Of a stretch of DNA of 35,458 bases, positions 6,686 through 16,275 are shown in pieces (within the stretch, counting starts at the first letter, position 1; each line of letters begins with the position of its first letter). The position numbers and the translations under genes are program-made. Location: positions 1 through 35,458 of the forward strand of contig NZ_JACMYO010000076.1 of the NCBI RefSeq assembly GCF_020889685.1, read 5' to 3'. Under the pieces are notes generated by a model. It was not told the origin of the DNA. It searched no databases and worked only from the letters and a program-made list of their open reading frames with translations. The stretch is from Bradyrhizobium oropedii. Lineage in GTDB: Bacteria; Pseudomonadota; Alphaproteobacteria; Rhizobiales; Xanthobacteraceae.

Positions 6686-7183
6686 TCAGCCGGCGAACTT
6701 GGCCTTCAGGCTAGCGGCGACTGATGACGGCACGAATGCAGAGAACTCGCCGCCCATCTGGGCGATTTGGCGCACCAGCGTGGCGGTGATCGGGCGAACC
6801 GCGACCGACGCCGGAACGAACACGGTATGCACTTCGGGCGCCATGGCCTCGTTCATGCCGGCGAGCTGCATCTCATAGTCGAGATCGGTGCCGTCGCGCA
6901 GGCCGCGAATCATCAGCGTGGCCTTGGCCGCACGGGCTGCGGCAACCGTGAGATTGTCATAGGTCGCGCTCTCGAAGGCGCAGCCCGCCTTCTGGGCGAT
7001 GGGCCCGAACACCTCGTGGACCATGGCCAGCCGCTCCTCGGTGGAGAACAGCGGCTTCTTGCCGGGATGGACGCCGATGGCGACGATCAGGCGGTCGCAA
7101 AGGAAGACGGCCTGTCTCACCACGTCCAGATGGCCGTTGGTGACGGGATCGAAGGAGCCGGGATAGATCGCGATACGGGACAT
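6686..7183 (-). CDS. coaD: Pantetheine-phosphate adenylyltransferase
   Basis: A 165-residue cytosolic enzyme that makes dephospho-CoA from 4'-phosphopantetheine and ATP, the fourth step of coenzyme A synthesis. The nucleotidyltransferase signature is complete: YPGSFDPVTNGH with the TNGH motif near the N-terminus, and RGLRDGTDLDYEMQ in the middle. The usual ISSTxVR motif appears as ITATLVRQI. The frame is open far upstream, but the ATG at 7183 starts directly at MSRIAIYPGSFDP. It is preceded by GGAGG at a good distance, so that start is firm. It heads the minus-strand run that continues with two cyclophilins and queA. Confidence 0.97.
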   Translation of the reverse strand: MSRIAIYPGSFDPVTNGHLDVVRQAVFLCDRLIVAIGVHPGKKPLFSTEERLAMVHEVFGPIAQKAGCAFESATYDNLTVAAARAAKATLMIRGLRDGTDLDYEMQLAGMNEAMAPEVHTVFVPASVAVRPITATLVRQIAQMGGEFSAFVPSSVAASLKAKFAG

Positions 7184-7303
7184 GGTCCCTCCTAACCCGC
7201 CCGGCTCTCCCCGGCAAGCCGCCCAGGTTCCCGCGACTGCGCGAAATAAATTCCTCCTGGTCCAGTGAACGAGTTCTGGGATGCCAGCGTCTACGAGGGT
7301 GAA

Positions 7304-7383
7304 TGTTTCGTCGGCCGTTGGCGGACGAAACAAAACCGGCCCGCGACGAAACCATTTCCTGGGGTGGCGAAGACACCAGGAAA
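7304..7383. promoter_or_regulatory. Two inverted repeats in the coaD / small-protein divergent region
   Basis: TGTTTCGTC (7304-7312) and GACGAAACA (7324-7332) form a perfect 9-bp inverted repeat. TTTCCTGG (7355-7362) and CCAGGAAA (7376-7383) form a perfect 8-bp one. ACGAAAC recurs at 7325-7331, 7346-7352 and 7408-7414. They lie between coaD (leftward) and the small exported protein (rightward), so they may be operators or leader hairpins of the latter. No known consensus was recognised. Confidence 0.45.
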
Positions 7384-7450
7384 CTTGCGGCCGGTAGACA
7401 TTGGACAACGAAACGACGGGCCCGGGGGGTCCGCTCACATGGGGACCGTC

Positions 7451-7708
7451 ATGATCAAGGCACTTTCCGCTATCGCCGTTGCCGCGTTCATTGCCGCCGC
7501 GCTCACCGTGCTGCCGGGCTTTGCGCCGCAGGTCGAAGCTTCCACCCCGCAGCCCCTGGCCAAGGCGGACCGTCTCGACATCCACTCGGTCGGCAAGAAC
7601 TGCTCGCAGCAGGCCTGGCCGAATTTTGAAGCCTCCTGCCTGCGCAGCGCTGGCAACAAGACGGTGGTCCGCGAAGCTCGCCTCGTCACTGCCGACCGCA
7701 CGCCGTAG
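7451..7708 (+). CDS. Small exported protein of unknown function
   Basis: An 85-residue protein with a clear signal peptide (MIKALSAIAVAAFIAAALTV...) and likely cleavage after QVEA. The mature part is about 55 residues with two cysteines, in VGKNCSQQAWP and EASCLRSAG, that could form a disulfide. It ends REARLVTADRTP. The ATG at 7451 has GGGGA a few bases upstream; an in-frame ATG at 7439 would add four residues. The frame is open to 7265, but that part lacks a plausible protein character. I recall similar short proteins in Bradyrhizobium, without known function. It is read away from coaD and ends 185 bases before kup. Confidence 0.75.
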   Translation: MIKALSAIAVAAFIAAALTVLPGFAPQVEASTPQPLAKADRLDIHSVGKNCSQQAWPNFEASCLRSAGNKTVVREARLVTADRTP

Positions 7709-7815
7709 AACAATTTTTCAACCAAGCTGGATCCCGGTCTGCGCCAACAGAGCGCACTGATGCAATCGTTCAGCATGGCGTAAGGCCAGACTGTCACGCA
7801 AATCCCATGGTAATT

Positions 7816-7874
7816 TGCGACGTCCCGTCGCAGACTATCGTCTAAGGCGCCCGCCCGGATGACCCGGAGGGCGC
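7816..7874 (+). promoter_or_regulatory. kup: Two hairpins in the kup leader
   Basis: TGCGACG-TCC-CGTCGCA (7816-7832) is a perfect 7-bp hairpin with a triloop. GCGCCC (7847-7852) pairs with GGGCGC (7869-7874) around an inner CCGG/CCGG pair. Both lie within 80 bases of the kup start and are followed by a G-rich ribosome binding site near 7883. They may shape translation or stability of the kup message; no known riboswitch was recognised. Confidence 0.35.
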
Positions 7875-7893
7875 AAGCCATCGGGGGATTGCC

Positions 7894-9810
7894 GTGACCA
7901 CTACACCCGCCATCGCTTCTTCTGGCCATCCTCCCAGCAGTCCGTTCCCCGTCGCGGTCACGCTCGGTGCCCTGGGTGTCGTCTATGGCGACATCGGCAC
8001 CAGCCCCCTCTACGCCCTGAAGGAAGCCGCCAAGGCCGCCGCCCATGGTGGCCCGCTGACACAAAGTGCAGTGCTCGGCGTGGTCTCGCTGATCCTGTGG
8101 GCGCTGATCCTCATCATCTCAGTCAAATACGCGATGCTGATCCTGCGCGCGGACAACCGCGGCGAAGGCGGTATCGTCGCCCTGCTGGCGCTGCTCTCGG
8201 CGCGCAATGCAGCGCCCGGCACTTGGCGCTCCCATCTGCTGGTGGTCGGCCTGATCGGCGCCGCCCTGCTCTACGGCGACGGCGCGATCACACCGGCGAT
8301 TTCAGTGCTGTCGGCGATCGAAGGCCTCAAGGTCGACGCGCCCTCGCTGACGCCGGCGGTGGTGCCGCTCACCGTCATCATCCTGATCGGCCTGTTCTTC
8401 ATGCAGAAGCAGGGCACGGGCTTCATCGGCAAGATCTTCGGCCCGGTGATGCTGTTCTGGTTCGCCGTGCTCGCGGCGCTCGGCGTTCACGGCATCGTCA
8501 AGGCGCCCGGTGTGCTGGTCGCGCTGAGCCCGTTCTATGCGTTCGATTTCCTGATCCATCAGGATTTTCACGTCAGCTTCGCCATCCTCGGCGCCGCCTT
8601 CCTCGCGGTCACCGGCGGTGAGGCAATGTATGCCGACATGGGACATTTCGGTCGCTTTCCGATCCGGCTCGCCTGGTTTGCCGTCTGCCTTCCCGCGCTG
8701 GTGCTGAACTATTTCGGCCAGGCCGGCGAGTTGATCAACGACCCGAACTCGATCGACAACCCCTTCTTCCAGCTCGCGCCCGACTGGGCGCACTACCCGA
8801 TGGTCCTGCTCGCCACCCTCGCTACCGTGATTGCCTCGCAGGCCATCATCTCCGGCGTGTTCTCGCTGACCCAGCAATCGATCCAGCTCGGCTTCCTGCC
8901 GCGCATGCATATCCAACACACCACCAGTGACGCGATCGGGCAGATCTATGTGCCGCTGGTGAACTGGCTGCTCGCGGCCGGCACGCTCGGTGCCGTGCTG
9001 GCGTTCGGCACCTCGGACGCTCTCGCCGGCGCCTACGGTATCGCCGTGTCGCTGTTGATGGCGATCACCACGCTGCTCGCCGCGCTGGTCGCGATCCAGT
9101 GGGGCTATTCGCCGATCCTCGTGATCGCGGTGAACGGCTTCTTCTTCATCATCGACGCGATCTTCTTCGCGGCGAATACCGAGAAGCTGTTCGAGGGCGG
9201 CTGGTTCCCGCTGCTGCTCGCGGCCGCGGTGGCGTTCCTCATGATGACTTGGCGCGGCGGCGTGAAGCTGGTCGAGAAGGCGCGCGGCAAGCTGCGCCAG
9301 CCCGAAGAGGATCTGATCGAGACCGCGGTCAACAAATGCAGCGCCCGCCTGCCCGGCACCGCGGTGTTCCTCGCCTCGGCCCCCAACGGCGTACCGCTCG
9401 CGCTGACCCAGTTCGTCAAGCACAATCATGTGCTGCATCAGCGCGTGCTGTTGGTCACCGTGCAGATCGAGGAGCGGCCGAGGATTCCCGACGAGGAACG
9501 CGCCGACGTCAACGAGATCAGCCCGGGCATCACAAGGATCATCCTGCACTACGGCTTCATGCAGTATCCGACGATCTACGAGGGACTGCAGCTCGCCTGC
9601 CGGCAGGGCAAGCTGCCCGGCATCGATCTCTCCGACGTGACCTACTATATCGGCCGTGAAACCATCATCCCGCGTGAGGACGTTCCGGGCATGTGGGTAT
9701 GGCGCGAATCGCTGTTCGCTTTCCTGCAGCGCAACGCCGAACGCTCCGCAGCGTTCTTCGGCGTGCCGACCGGTCAAGTGGTCGAGTTCGGCACCGAGAT
9801 CGAGATCTGA
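7894..9810 (+). CDS. kup: KUP-family potassium uptake transporter
   Basis: A 638-residue inner-membrane protein that imports K+, probably with protons, as in E. coli Kup. The signature GVVYGDIGTSPLYALKE lies near residues 28-45. It is followed by about twelve hydrophobic segments to about residue 460, with RADNRGEGGIVALLAL, YGDGAITPAISVLSAIEGL and GGEAMYADMGHFG, all family hallmarks. The C-terminal 170 residues are a soluble cytoplasmic domain with FLASAPNGVPLALTQFVKHN and YYIGRETIIPR. The start is GTG 7894 behind a G-rich ribosome binding site; the N-terminus is Thr/Pro/Ser-rich. Alphaproteobacteria often carry several kup copies; a single complete one is seen here. It is a single-gene unit, followed by a short palindromic repeat. 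Confidence 0.96.
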   Translation: MTTTPAIASSGHPPSSPFPVAVTLGALGVVYGDIGTSPLYALKEAAKAAAHGGPLTQSAVLGVVSLILWALILIISVKYAMLILRADNRGEGGIVALLALLSARNAAPGTWRSHLLVVGLIGAALLYGDGAITPAISVLSAIEGLKVDAPSLTPAVVPLTVIILIGLFFMQKQGTGFIGKIFGPVMLFWFAVLAALGVHGIVKAPGVLVALSPFYAFDFLIHQDFHVSFAILGAAFLAVTGGEAMYADMGHFGRFPIRLAWFAVCLPALVLNYFGQAGELINDPNSIDNPFFQLAPDWAHYPMVLLATLATVIASQAIISGVFSLTQQSIQLGFLPRMHIQHTTSDAIGQIYVPLVNWLLAAGTLGAVLAFGTSDALAGAYGIAVSLLMAITTLLAALVAIQWGYSPILVIAVNGFFFIIDAIFFAANTEKLFEGGWFPLLLAAAVAFLMMTWRGGVKLVEKARGKLRQPEEDLIETAVNKCSARLPGTAVFLASAPNGVPLALTQFVKHNHVLHQRVLLVTVQIEERPRIPDEERADVNEISPGITRIILHYGFMQYPTIYEGLQLACRQGKLPGIDLSDVTYYIGRETIIPREDVPGMWVWRESLFAFLQRNAERSAAFFGVPTGQVVEFGTEIEI

Positions 9811-9827
9811 TCGAGCAGCTCACGTAG

Positions 9828-9854
9828 CCCGGATGGAGCGGAGCACAATCCGGG
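9828..9854. repeat. Short palindromic repeat after kup
   Basis: CCCGGAT (9828-9834) and ATCCGGG (9848-9854) are inverted copies around a GAGCGGAGCAC-type spacer. The word GTAGCCCGGATGGAGC is a dispersed intergenic repeat I recall from Bradyrhizobium and related genomes. It lies just after the kup stop and could protect the message end. There is no T tract. Confidence 0.65.
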
Positions 9855-9893
9855 ACCCCAAATCGGACACGGACATCCGAGGGCCTCGACGGT

Positions 9894-10085
9894 CTATTTG
9901 CCGACTGCGAGACGACGAACGCCGGATGCAGTCAGGCCGAGTTCACCGAGCCGTCTGACCGCGTAGCCGAGACCGACAAGCCGCTCCCCGTGCAATTGGG
10001 GAATCTCCCGTTGCGCGTCGCCCTTGCCGACCTCGACCAGGGAGGCGAACTCGTCCGAACTGAGGGCTTGGGTATCATCGGTCAT
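9894..10085 (-). CDS. Small protein, possible winged-helix fragment
   Basis: A 63-residue protein whose ATG overlaps the stop of the transglutaminase gene by four bases (ATGA), so the two are probably translated together. The C-terminal half (QLHGERLVGLGYAVRRL then LTASGVRRLA) has the rhythm of a winged-helix end: a helix, a turn at a glycine, then the LTxxGxxRL motif common at the close of MarR-like domains. It is too short for a full regulator. No transmembrane or signal segment is visible. Function unknown; it could bind DNA or a partner. The coupling to the transglutaminase gene is the main support that it is real. Confidence 0.65.
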   Translation of the reverse strand: MTDDTQALSSDEFASLVEVGKGDAQREIPQLHGERLVGLGYAVRRLGELGLTASGVRRLAVGK

Positions 10086-10891
10086 GACGCGGCCTCGTCG
10101 GTCCAGACCTTGAACGAAATCAGCGTGTTTGGCCCAAACGTCTGGGTGATCGGAACGTCGGAGGCATCCCGTCCCTGTGCGATCAGAACCCGGCCGATCC
10201 TCGGCACGTTGTTGCGCGGATCGAACATATGCCAGCGGCCGCCGATATAGGCCTCGAACCAGCCCGCGAAATCACCAGCCGCCCAAGGCAGCGGGGTGCC
10301 GATGTCGCTGAGATAGCCGGTGCAATAGCGCGCCGGAATGTTCATGCAGCGACAGAAGGTAATGGCGAGATGCGCGTAGTCGCGGCACACGCCCTTGCCT
10401 TCGTCGAAGACCTCCCGCGCCGTCTTGGTGGCGCGGGCGTGCTCGTAGCCGAAAGCGATGTGGCGATGGACGAAGTCGCAAATGGCCTGGACCCGCGGCC
10501 AACCCGGCGGCGTGCCCTCGAACAGCTTCCATGCGATTTCTGAAAGCCGGTCGGTCTCGCAATAGCGGCTGCCCAGCAGATAGACCAGCGTGTCCGCCGG
10601 CAGGTCCTCGACCGCGTGCTGGCCGGCCGAAGCAAACACCGGATCAGGCTCGCCGCTGTCGCGCACGACGCCATCGGCCGCCAGACGCATCGGACCGGCC
10701 GGCGCGACGATACGGCTGCACCAATTGCCGAATCCGTCGCGATACGGCGTGATCGGCACCGCGGGGGTGGTGGTCAGGTGGTCGGGGACGATGATGTCGG
10801 ACGCACGCGTGAAATGTGTGCCCAGCACCATGATCATGGGCGTCGGCTGGGGGAACTCGTAGTGCATTTCGAATCCGACGCGAAGCTTCAT
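10082..10891 (-). CDS. Transglutaminase-like cysteine protease family protein
   Basis: A 269-residue protein with a transglutaminase core fold in its second half. The catalytic triad segments are visible: Cys in GKGVCRDYAHLAITFCR, His in WFEAYIGGRWHMFD and Asp in the same HMFDPRNN segment. The N-terminal part (MKLRVGFEMHYEFPQPTPM) is the beta-sandwich usual in this bacterial family. Members are predicted peptidases or amidases; the true substrate is rarely known. The start at 10891 begins at MKLRVGFEMHYEF; the frame continues 40 codons upstream without family similarity. No signal peptide is visible, so it is likely cytoplasmic. It overlaps the next small gene by four bases. Confidence 0.92.
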   Translation of the reverse strand: MKLRVGFEMHYEFPQPTPMIMVLGTHFTRASDIIVPDHLTTTPAVPITPYRDGFGNWCSRIVAPAGPMRLAADGVVRDSGEPDPVFASAGQHAVEDLPADTLVYLLGSRYCETDRLSEIAWKLFEGTPPGWPRVQAICDFVHRHIAFGYEHARATKTAREVFDEGKGVCRDYAHLAITFCRCMNIPARYCTGYLSDIGTPLPWAAGDFAGWFEAYIGGRWHMFDPRNNVPRIGRVLIAQGRDASDVPITQTFGPNTLISFKVWTDEAAS

Positions 10892-11110
10892 TCGAAATAC
10901 GTTCCTGTTTGTCCTACCGACATGGCGATGATGCAGTCGAATACAAGGTACGATGTGCCTGATCGGACAAATACCCGTATCGCGCGAGAAAGTGCTGGCT
11001 ATTTGCTGCAATCACGCGCAGGAACGACGACGCTTGCCGGCTGGCGCGGCTTGCCAGCGCGAGGCGAACCCGACGAATGTTCGAGTCGGATGGTTGAAAG
11101 CCTCCTCCGC

Positions 11111-11133
11111 GCGTTCGAGAAAGATTCGAACGC
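11111..11133 (+). promoter_or_regulatory. Inverted repeat upstream of the 59-residue gene
   Basis: GCGTTCGA (11111-11118) and TCGAACGC (11126-11133) form a perfect 8-bp inverted repeat with a 7-base spacer, 18 bases before the start of the 59-residue gene. It may be an operator or a leader hairpin. It does not match GTTC-N7-GTTC. Confidence 0.35.
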
Positions 11134-11151
11134 ACTCACCGAAAGACCTTC

Positions 11152-11331
11152 ATGCAAAATCTCTCGCCTCGTCACGTCAAGATTGAAGAGTCCATGCGCC
11201 TCGGCGTGACCTCAGGTTGGTATTCCACAAAAGTCAGCGGAACATTCGTGACCGGCCCGCACGACACCGAAGCCGATTGCCTGCGCAAGATCGCCGAGAT
11301 CAATCCTCCCCCGCCGAGGAAGAAGAAATAA
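11152..11331 (+). CDS. Conserved-looking 59-residue protein
   Basis: A short gene starting MQNLSPRHVKIEESMRLGV and ending in PPPPRKKK before TAA. It contains a beta-rich centre (SGWYSTKVSGTFVTG) and a helix with a single Cys (TEADCLRKIAEI). The composition is protein-like, with hydrophobic and charged residues in a regular pattern, and codon use follows the local high-GC third position. I recall similar short proteins with VKIEE and GWY elements in Bradyrhizobium, but no function. No strong ribosome binding site is visible. An in-frame ATG at codon 15 is an alternative start. It is followed by a second small gene that seems broken. Confidence 0.6.
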   Translation: MQNLSPRHVKIEESMRLGVTSGWYSTKVSGTFVTGPHDTEADCLRKIAEINPPPPRKKK

Positions 11332-11742
11332 CTCCTGCGCGACCAGATTGGGCGCGCTCGCAAGCGGGCCAACCAAGACGCATGTCGGCAAGATGGCCAA
11401 ACAAACCCGCGTTCGCCTCCTGGAGGCTGTCGTGAGTGCGCAGAAAGAGCCCACTCGCTGGAAATGGCATGTTTCCGAAGGTGGTTTTTGGAGCTCGTGC
11501 ACGGCTACGCGACGTCACGCGAAACAGCGCAACGGGACGGCGATAGCGTTCTGTTCACAATGCTATCTGCCCCCCAGACGCCCTGAGCGGATCGCCCTTC
11601 GACGAACCGAGACGCACGTTCTCGAAACTCGGCGAAACGACGCATAGGCGCAGCCCTGTGCGTCAAGCAATCAGGCATCAGTCAACCTGGCGTGGCGCCC
11701 CAACCTCGAGCCGCATGCAACGAACCACGTTCGGGAACGGCC
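11332..11742. other. Region between the 59-residue gene and gyrA
   Basis: Apart from the frameshifted small gene at 11393-11586, nothing else is supported here. At its end, CGGGAACGG (11732-11740) and CCGTTCCCG (11750-11758) form a perfect 9-bp inverted repeat over the gyrA stop codon. It is not followed by a T run on the gyrA strand, so it is not a standard terminator. Confidence 0.5.
11393..11586 (+). pseudogene. Small gene apparently split by a frameshift
   Basis: The first half reads from ATG 11393 as MAKQTRVRLLEAVVSAQKEP and then RWKWHVSEGG. The second half, in the frame one base back, reads FLELVHGYATSRETAQRDGD then SVLFTMLSAPQTP and stops at 11584-11586. Together the halves make a continuous protein of about 64 residues of a kind I recall in Bradyrhizobium (pattern RWxWxVxEGG ... 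GYxTSRExAQxxGDxxLF). The break lies near 11480-11489, at a GGTGGTTTTTGG tract, and equals one extra base or two missing bases. It is either a real loss of function or a sequencing error in the T run. Staying in the first frame gives a 99-residue product with an unnatural, Arg-rich tail. Confidence 0.5.
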
Positions 11743-14469
<2,727 letters not shown>

Positions 14470-14682
14470 AGGGGAAATCCGGTCAGTTTTACTGGGGAAT
14501 CATATAGCCCATCGGGGGTCTGATAACCACCCTTCGGCGGCTCCCGCAAGCCGTTTTTCCCTTCGTTTTTTCATGCACTTACTGGCGACATTGCAGGTTC
14601 CTGGACGGTCCGCTCCGGGCCGCGATTGCCTGACGGCAAAGACCAGCTGGACCCGGTCTCGCAGCACCCGGCATTCGCACGT

Positions 14683-15081
14683 TCAGTGGCCGAAAATCAC
14701 GGCGTGCATGATCCGCCCGGGCATGAAGGTGAACAGTCCGGCAATGACCAGCGCGCCGAAGAAGATGCCGATCATCGTGAACTTGTGGCTGCGGACGTTG
14801 TGGCTCCGGCCAGCCGTCACGCCGAGCACCAGCATGACCAGCGAGAAGATCGACAGCAGATGGATCGGGCTCCATGGCCCCAGCAGACGGATCTGGTGGA
14901 TCCAGAACGAGCTCCCGGCGACGACCAGCATCAGGACCACCCAGATCCAGCCCAGCGTCCGATGCGGCAGCGTGCCCTTGGGTGCGGCGAGCTGAATGGA
15001 GCCGAGCACAAAGGCGGCCATCGCGGCAAAGGCATGGAGCGGGATCGCAGGCGCGGCGTCGAGCAACGGCGCGAGGCTCAT
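14683..15081 (-). CDS. DUF2306 family integral membrane protein
   Basis: A 132-residue protein with four predicted membrane helices. Histidines near membrane edges, PLHAFAAMAAFVLGSIQ, LPHRTLGWIWVV, SPIHLLSIFSLVML and VRSHKFTMIGIFFG, are the usual marks of this family of predicted membrane proteins. The His pattern suggests haem or metal binding, but no function is established. The start ATG at 15081 gives the family-like MSLAPLLDAAPAIPLHAF; in-frame starts at 15117 and 15165 would add an unconserved tail. It is a single gene between gyrA and ssb. A 19-base dyad lies about 53 bases upstream of its start and may be an operator. Confidence 0.85.
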   Translation of the reverse strand: MSLAPLLDAAPAIPLHAFAAMAAFVLGSIQLAAPKGTLPHRTLGWIWVVLMLVVAGSSFWIHQIRLLGPWSPIHLLSIFSLVMLVLGVTAGRSHNVRSHKFTMIGIFFGALVIAGLFTFMPGRIMHAVIFGH

Positions 15082-15133
15082 GGAGGCGGCCCTCGAGTGA
15101 AGCGCGCGGCCGGACATCGCTTGCCGCGGGCCA

Positions 15134-15152
15134 ATGTAAATATCATTCACAT
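15134..15152 (-). promoter_or_regulatory. 19-base dyad upstream of the DUF2306 gene
   Basis: ATGTAAAT-ATC-ATTCACAT is an inverted repeat with seven of eight pairs matching. It is AT-rich in a GC-rich surrounding and sits 53-71 bases before the DUF2306 start, a typical place for an operator. The shape (ATGTNAAT-N3-ATTNACAT) would suit a TetR- or MarR-type dimer; the regulator is unknown. Confidence 0.5.
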
Positions 15153-15334
15153 CGACCTGTGTCAAAGTCCCGGGAACTCGCGCTGTTCGCCGTCAGCGAC
15201 GTAAAATGCTCCAGACAGTTAGGTAGTTATCCTCACAATTCACATGAGGAAATTGCCATGACGCTTCAAGCCGCCGTCCCGGGAAATGATCTTCACGGGG
15301 CGGCGGCGGCCGACGGAATGTTCGAGGGGCGCGC

Positions 15335-15826
15335 TCAGAACGGGATGTCGTCGTCCATGTCGCTGTTGCGGCTGCCGCCGCCGGCGGCAACTGCGCGGCG
15401 CGGTGCCGAGCTGACCGGTCCGGACGAGCCGAAATCGCTGCCGCCATCATCGGAGAAGCTGCCGCCTCCACCGCTCCGCCCGTCGAGCATGGTGAGGTTG
15501 GAGTTGAAGCCCTGCAGCACGACCTCGGTCGAGTACTTCTCGACGCCGCTCTGGTCGGTCCATTTGCGGGTCTGCAACTGACCCTCGATGTACACCTTGG
15601 CGCCCTTCTTCAGATACTGCTCGGCGACCTTGCAGAGCCCCTCGTTGAAGATCACGACGCGGTGCCACTCGGTCTTTTCCTTGCGCTCGCCGGTGCCCTT
15701 GTCGCGCCAGGTTTCCGAGGTGGCGATGGAAAGATTTGCGATCGGACGGCCGTCCTGGGTCCGCCGGATTTCCGGATCCTTGCCGAGGTTTCCAACCAGG
15801 ATCACCTTGTTCACGCTTCCTGCCAT
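15335..15826 (-). CDS. ssb: Single-stranded DNA-binding protein
   Basis: A 163-residue protein that coats single-stranded DNA during replication, repair and recombination, as a homotetramer. The OB fold spans about residues 3-110: SVNKVILVGNLGKDPEIR, then SIATSETWRDKG and EKTEWHRVVIFNEGLCKVAE, then KKGAKVYIEGQLQTRKW. A Gly/Ser-rich linker follows, and the acidic tip MDDDIPF recruits partner proteins. The ATG at 15826 starts at MAGSVNKV; the frame extends 21 codons further without similarity. A LexA box at 15996-16010 overlaps the -35 of a predicted promoter, so induction by DNA damage is likely. In relatives it is commonly divergent from uvrA; here two porin genes stand between them. Confidence 0.98.
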   Translation of the reverse strand: MAGSVNKVILVGNLGKDPEIRRTQDGRPIANLSIATSETWRDKGTGERKEKTEWHRVVIFNEGLCKVAEQYLKKGAKVYIEGQLQTRKWTDQSGVEKYSTEVVLQGFNSNLTMLDGRSGGGGSFSDDGGSDFGSSGPVSSAPRRAVAAGGGSRNSDMDDDIPF

Positions 15827-15972
15827 CGCATCATCTCCACTCAAAAACCGGGCGTCCGGACATCGGCCGCCACTCTCAACCTTCGCCACTTACATTGCAG
15901 GCGTCGTGGATGACCCTATACGCCGGTGCCGGCTCGCCGCCTTGGTCCTCGCGCGGTTATCCACGATAATCA

Positions 15973-16001
15973 GATATAGCATCCCGGCCGGGAATGTTCC
16001 A
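15973..16001 (-). promoter_or_regulatory. ssb: Predicted ssb promoter overlapped by the LexA box
   Basis: On the minus strand TGGAAC (16001-15996) and TATATC (15978-15973) are 17 bases apart. The -10 is a good match and the -35 a weak one. The LexA site covers the -35 hexamer, as expected for a repressed SOS promoter. The start of transcription would be near 15965, leaving an untranslated leader of about 140 bases. Confidence 0.45.
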
Positions 16002-16010
16002 GTTTTGTTC
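15996..16010. promoter_or_regulatory. LexA box (SOS) upstream of ssb
   Basis: GTTCCAGTTTTGTTC is an exact match to the alphaproteobacterial LexA consensus GTTC-N7-GTTC, a direct repeat. It lies 170 bases before the ssb start and overlaps the -35 of a plausible ssb promoter. It is about 266 bases upstream of the first porin start, so control of that gene is less likely. Confidence 0.75.
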
Positions 16011-16200
16011 GCCACAACCAACCGTAGAAGCGGGCGCGGGCAATGGAGCGACAGCCGATTTCGGTTCAGGGCGCGGAGCTGCTTCGGCACTTTAGAAAAT
16101 CAATATATAAATCAGCATCTTATTCTCGCCGCACTTCTTCCCCGAGTGTGGCTTTTGGGAGACGGCCTTTCCGGTTGAATCAGCGTATAGCTACCAACCA

Positions 16201-16252
16201 TCAGACGGGCGCTCGCGTCTGAGTTCGGCTTCGGGACCCTTTTGGAAGCCGA
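16201..16252 (+). promoter_or_regulatory. Tandem hairpins in the leader of the first porin gene
   Basis: TCAGACG (16201-16207) pairs with CGTCTGA (16216-16222). Two bases later TCGGCTTC (16225-16232) pairs with GAAGCCGA (16245-16252). Both stems are perfect. The second ends 23 bases before the porin ATG, leaving room for the ribosome site GGGGAG. The second porin gene has the same layout (17314-17358). The E. coli ompA leader also carries 5' hairpins that stabilise its mRNA, so a stabilising role is a reasonable inference. Confidence 0.5.
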
Positions 16253-16275
16253 TCGGGAAGCTGGGGAGTTTTGAA

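Larger units (their letters stand above)
15827..16275. other. 449-base region between ssb and the first porin
   Basis: It holds the ssb promoter and LexA box (15973-16010), an AT-rich tract at about 16092-16125 that may contain the porin promoter, and two hairpins just before the porin start (16201-16252). No coding sequence is supported. Confidence 0.6.

Noticed and set aside
7265..7450. N-terminal extension of the small exported protein
   Set aside because: The frame is open, but the region carries inverted repeats and the peptide lacks protein character; the signal peptide starts at 7451.
8302..9777. Long open frame on the minus strand opposite kup
   Set aside because: It is a shadow of the GC-rich kup codons; the translation is rich in Arg, Asp, Glu, Gln and His with no domain, while kup is unmistakable.
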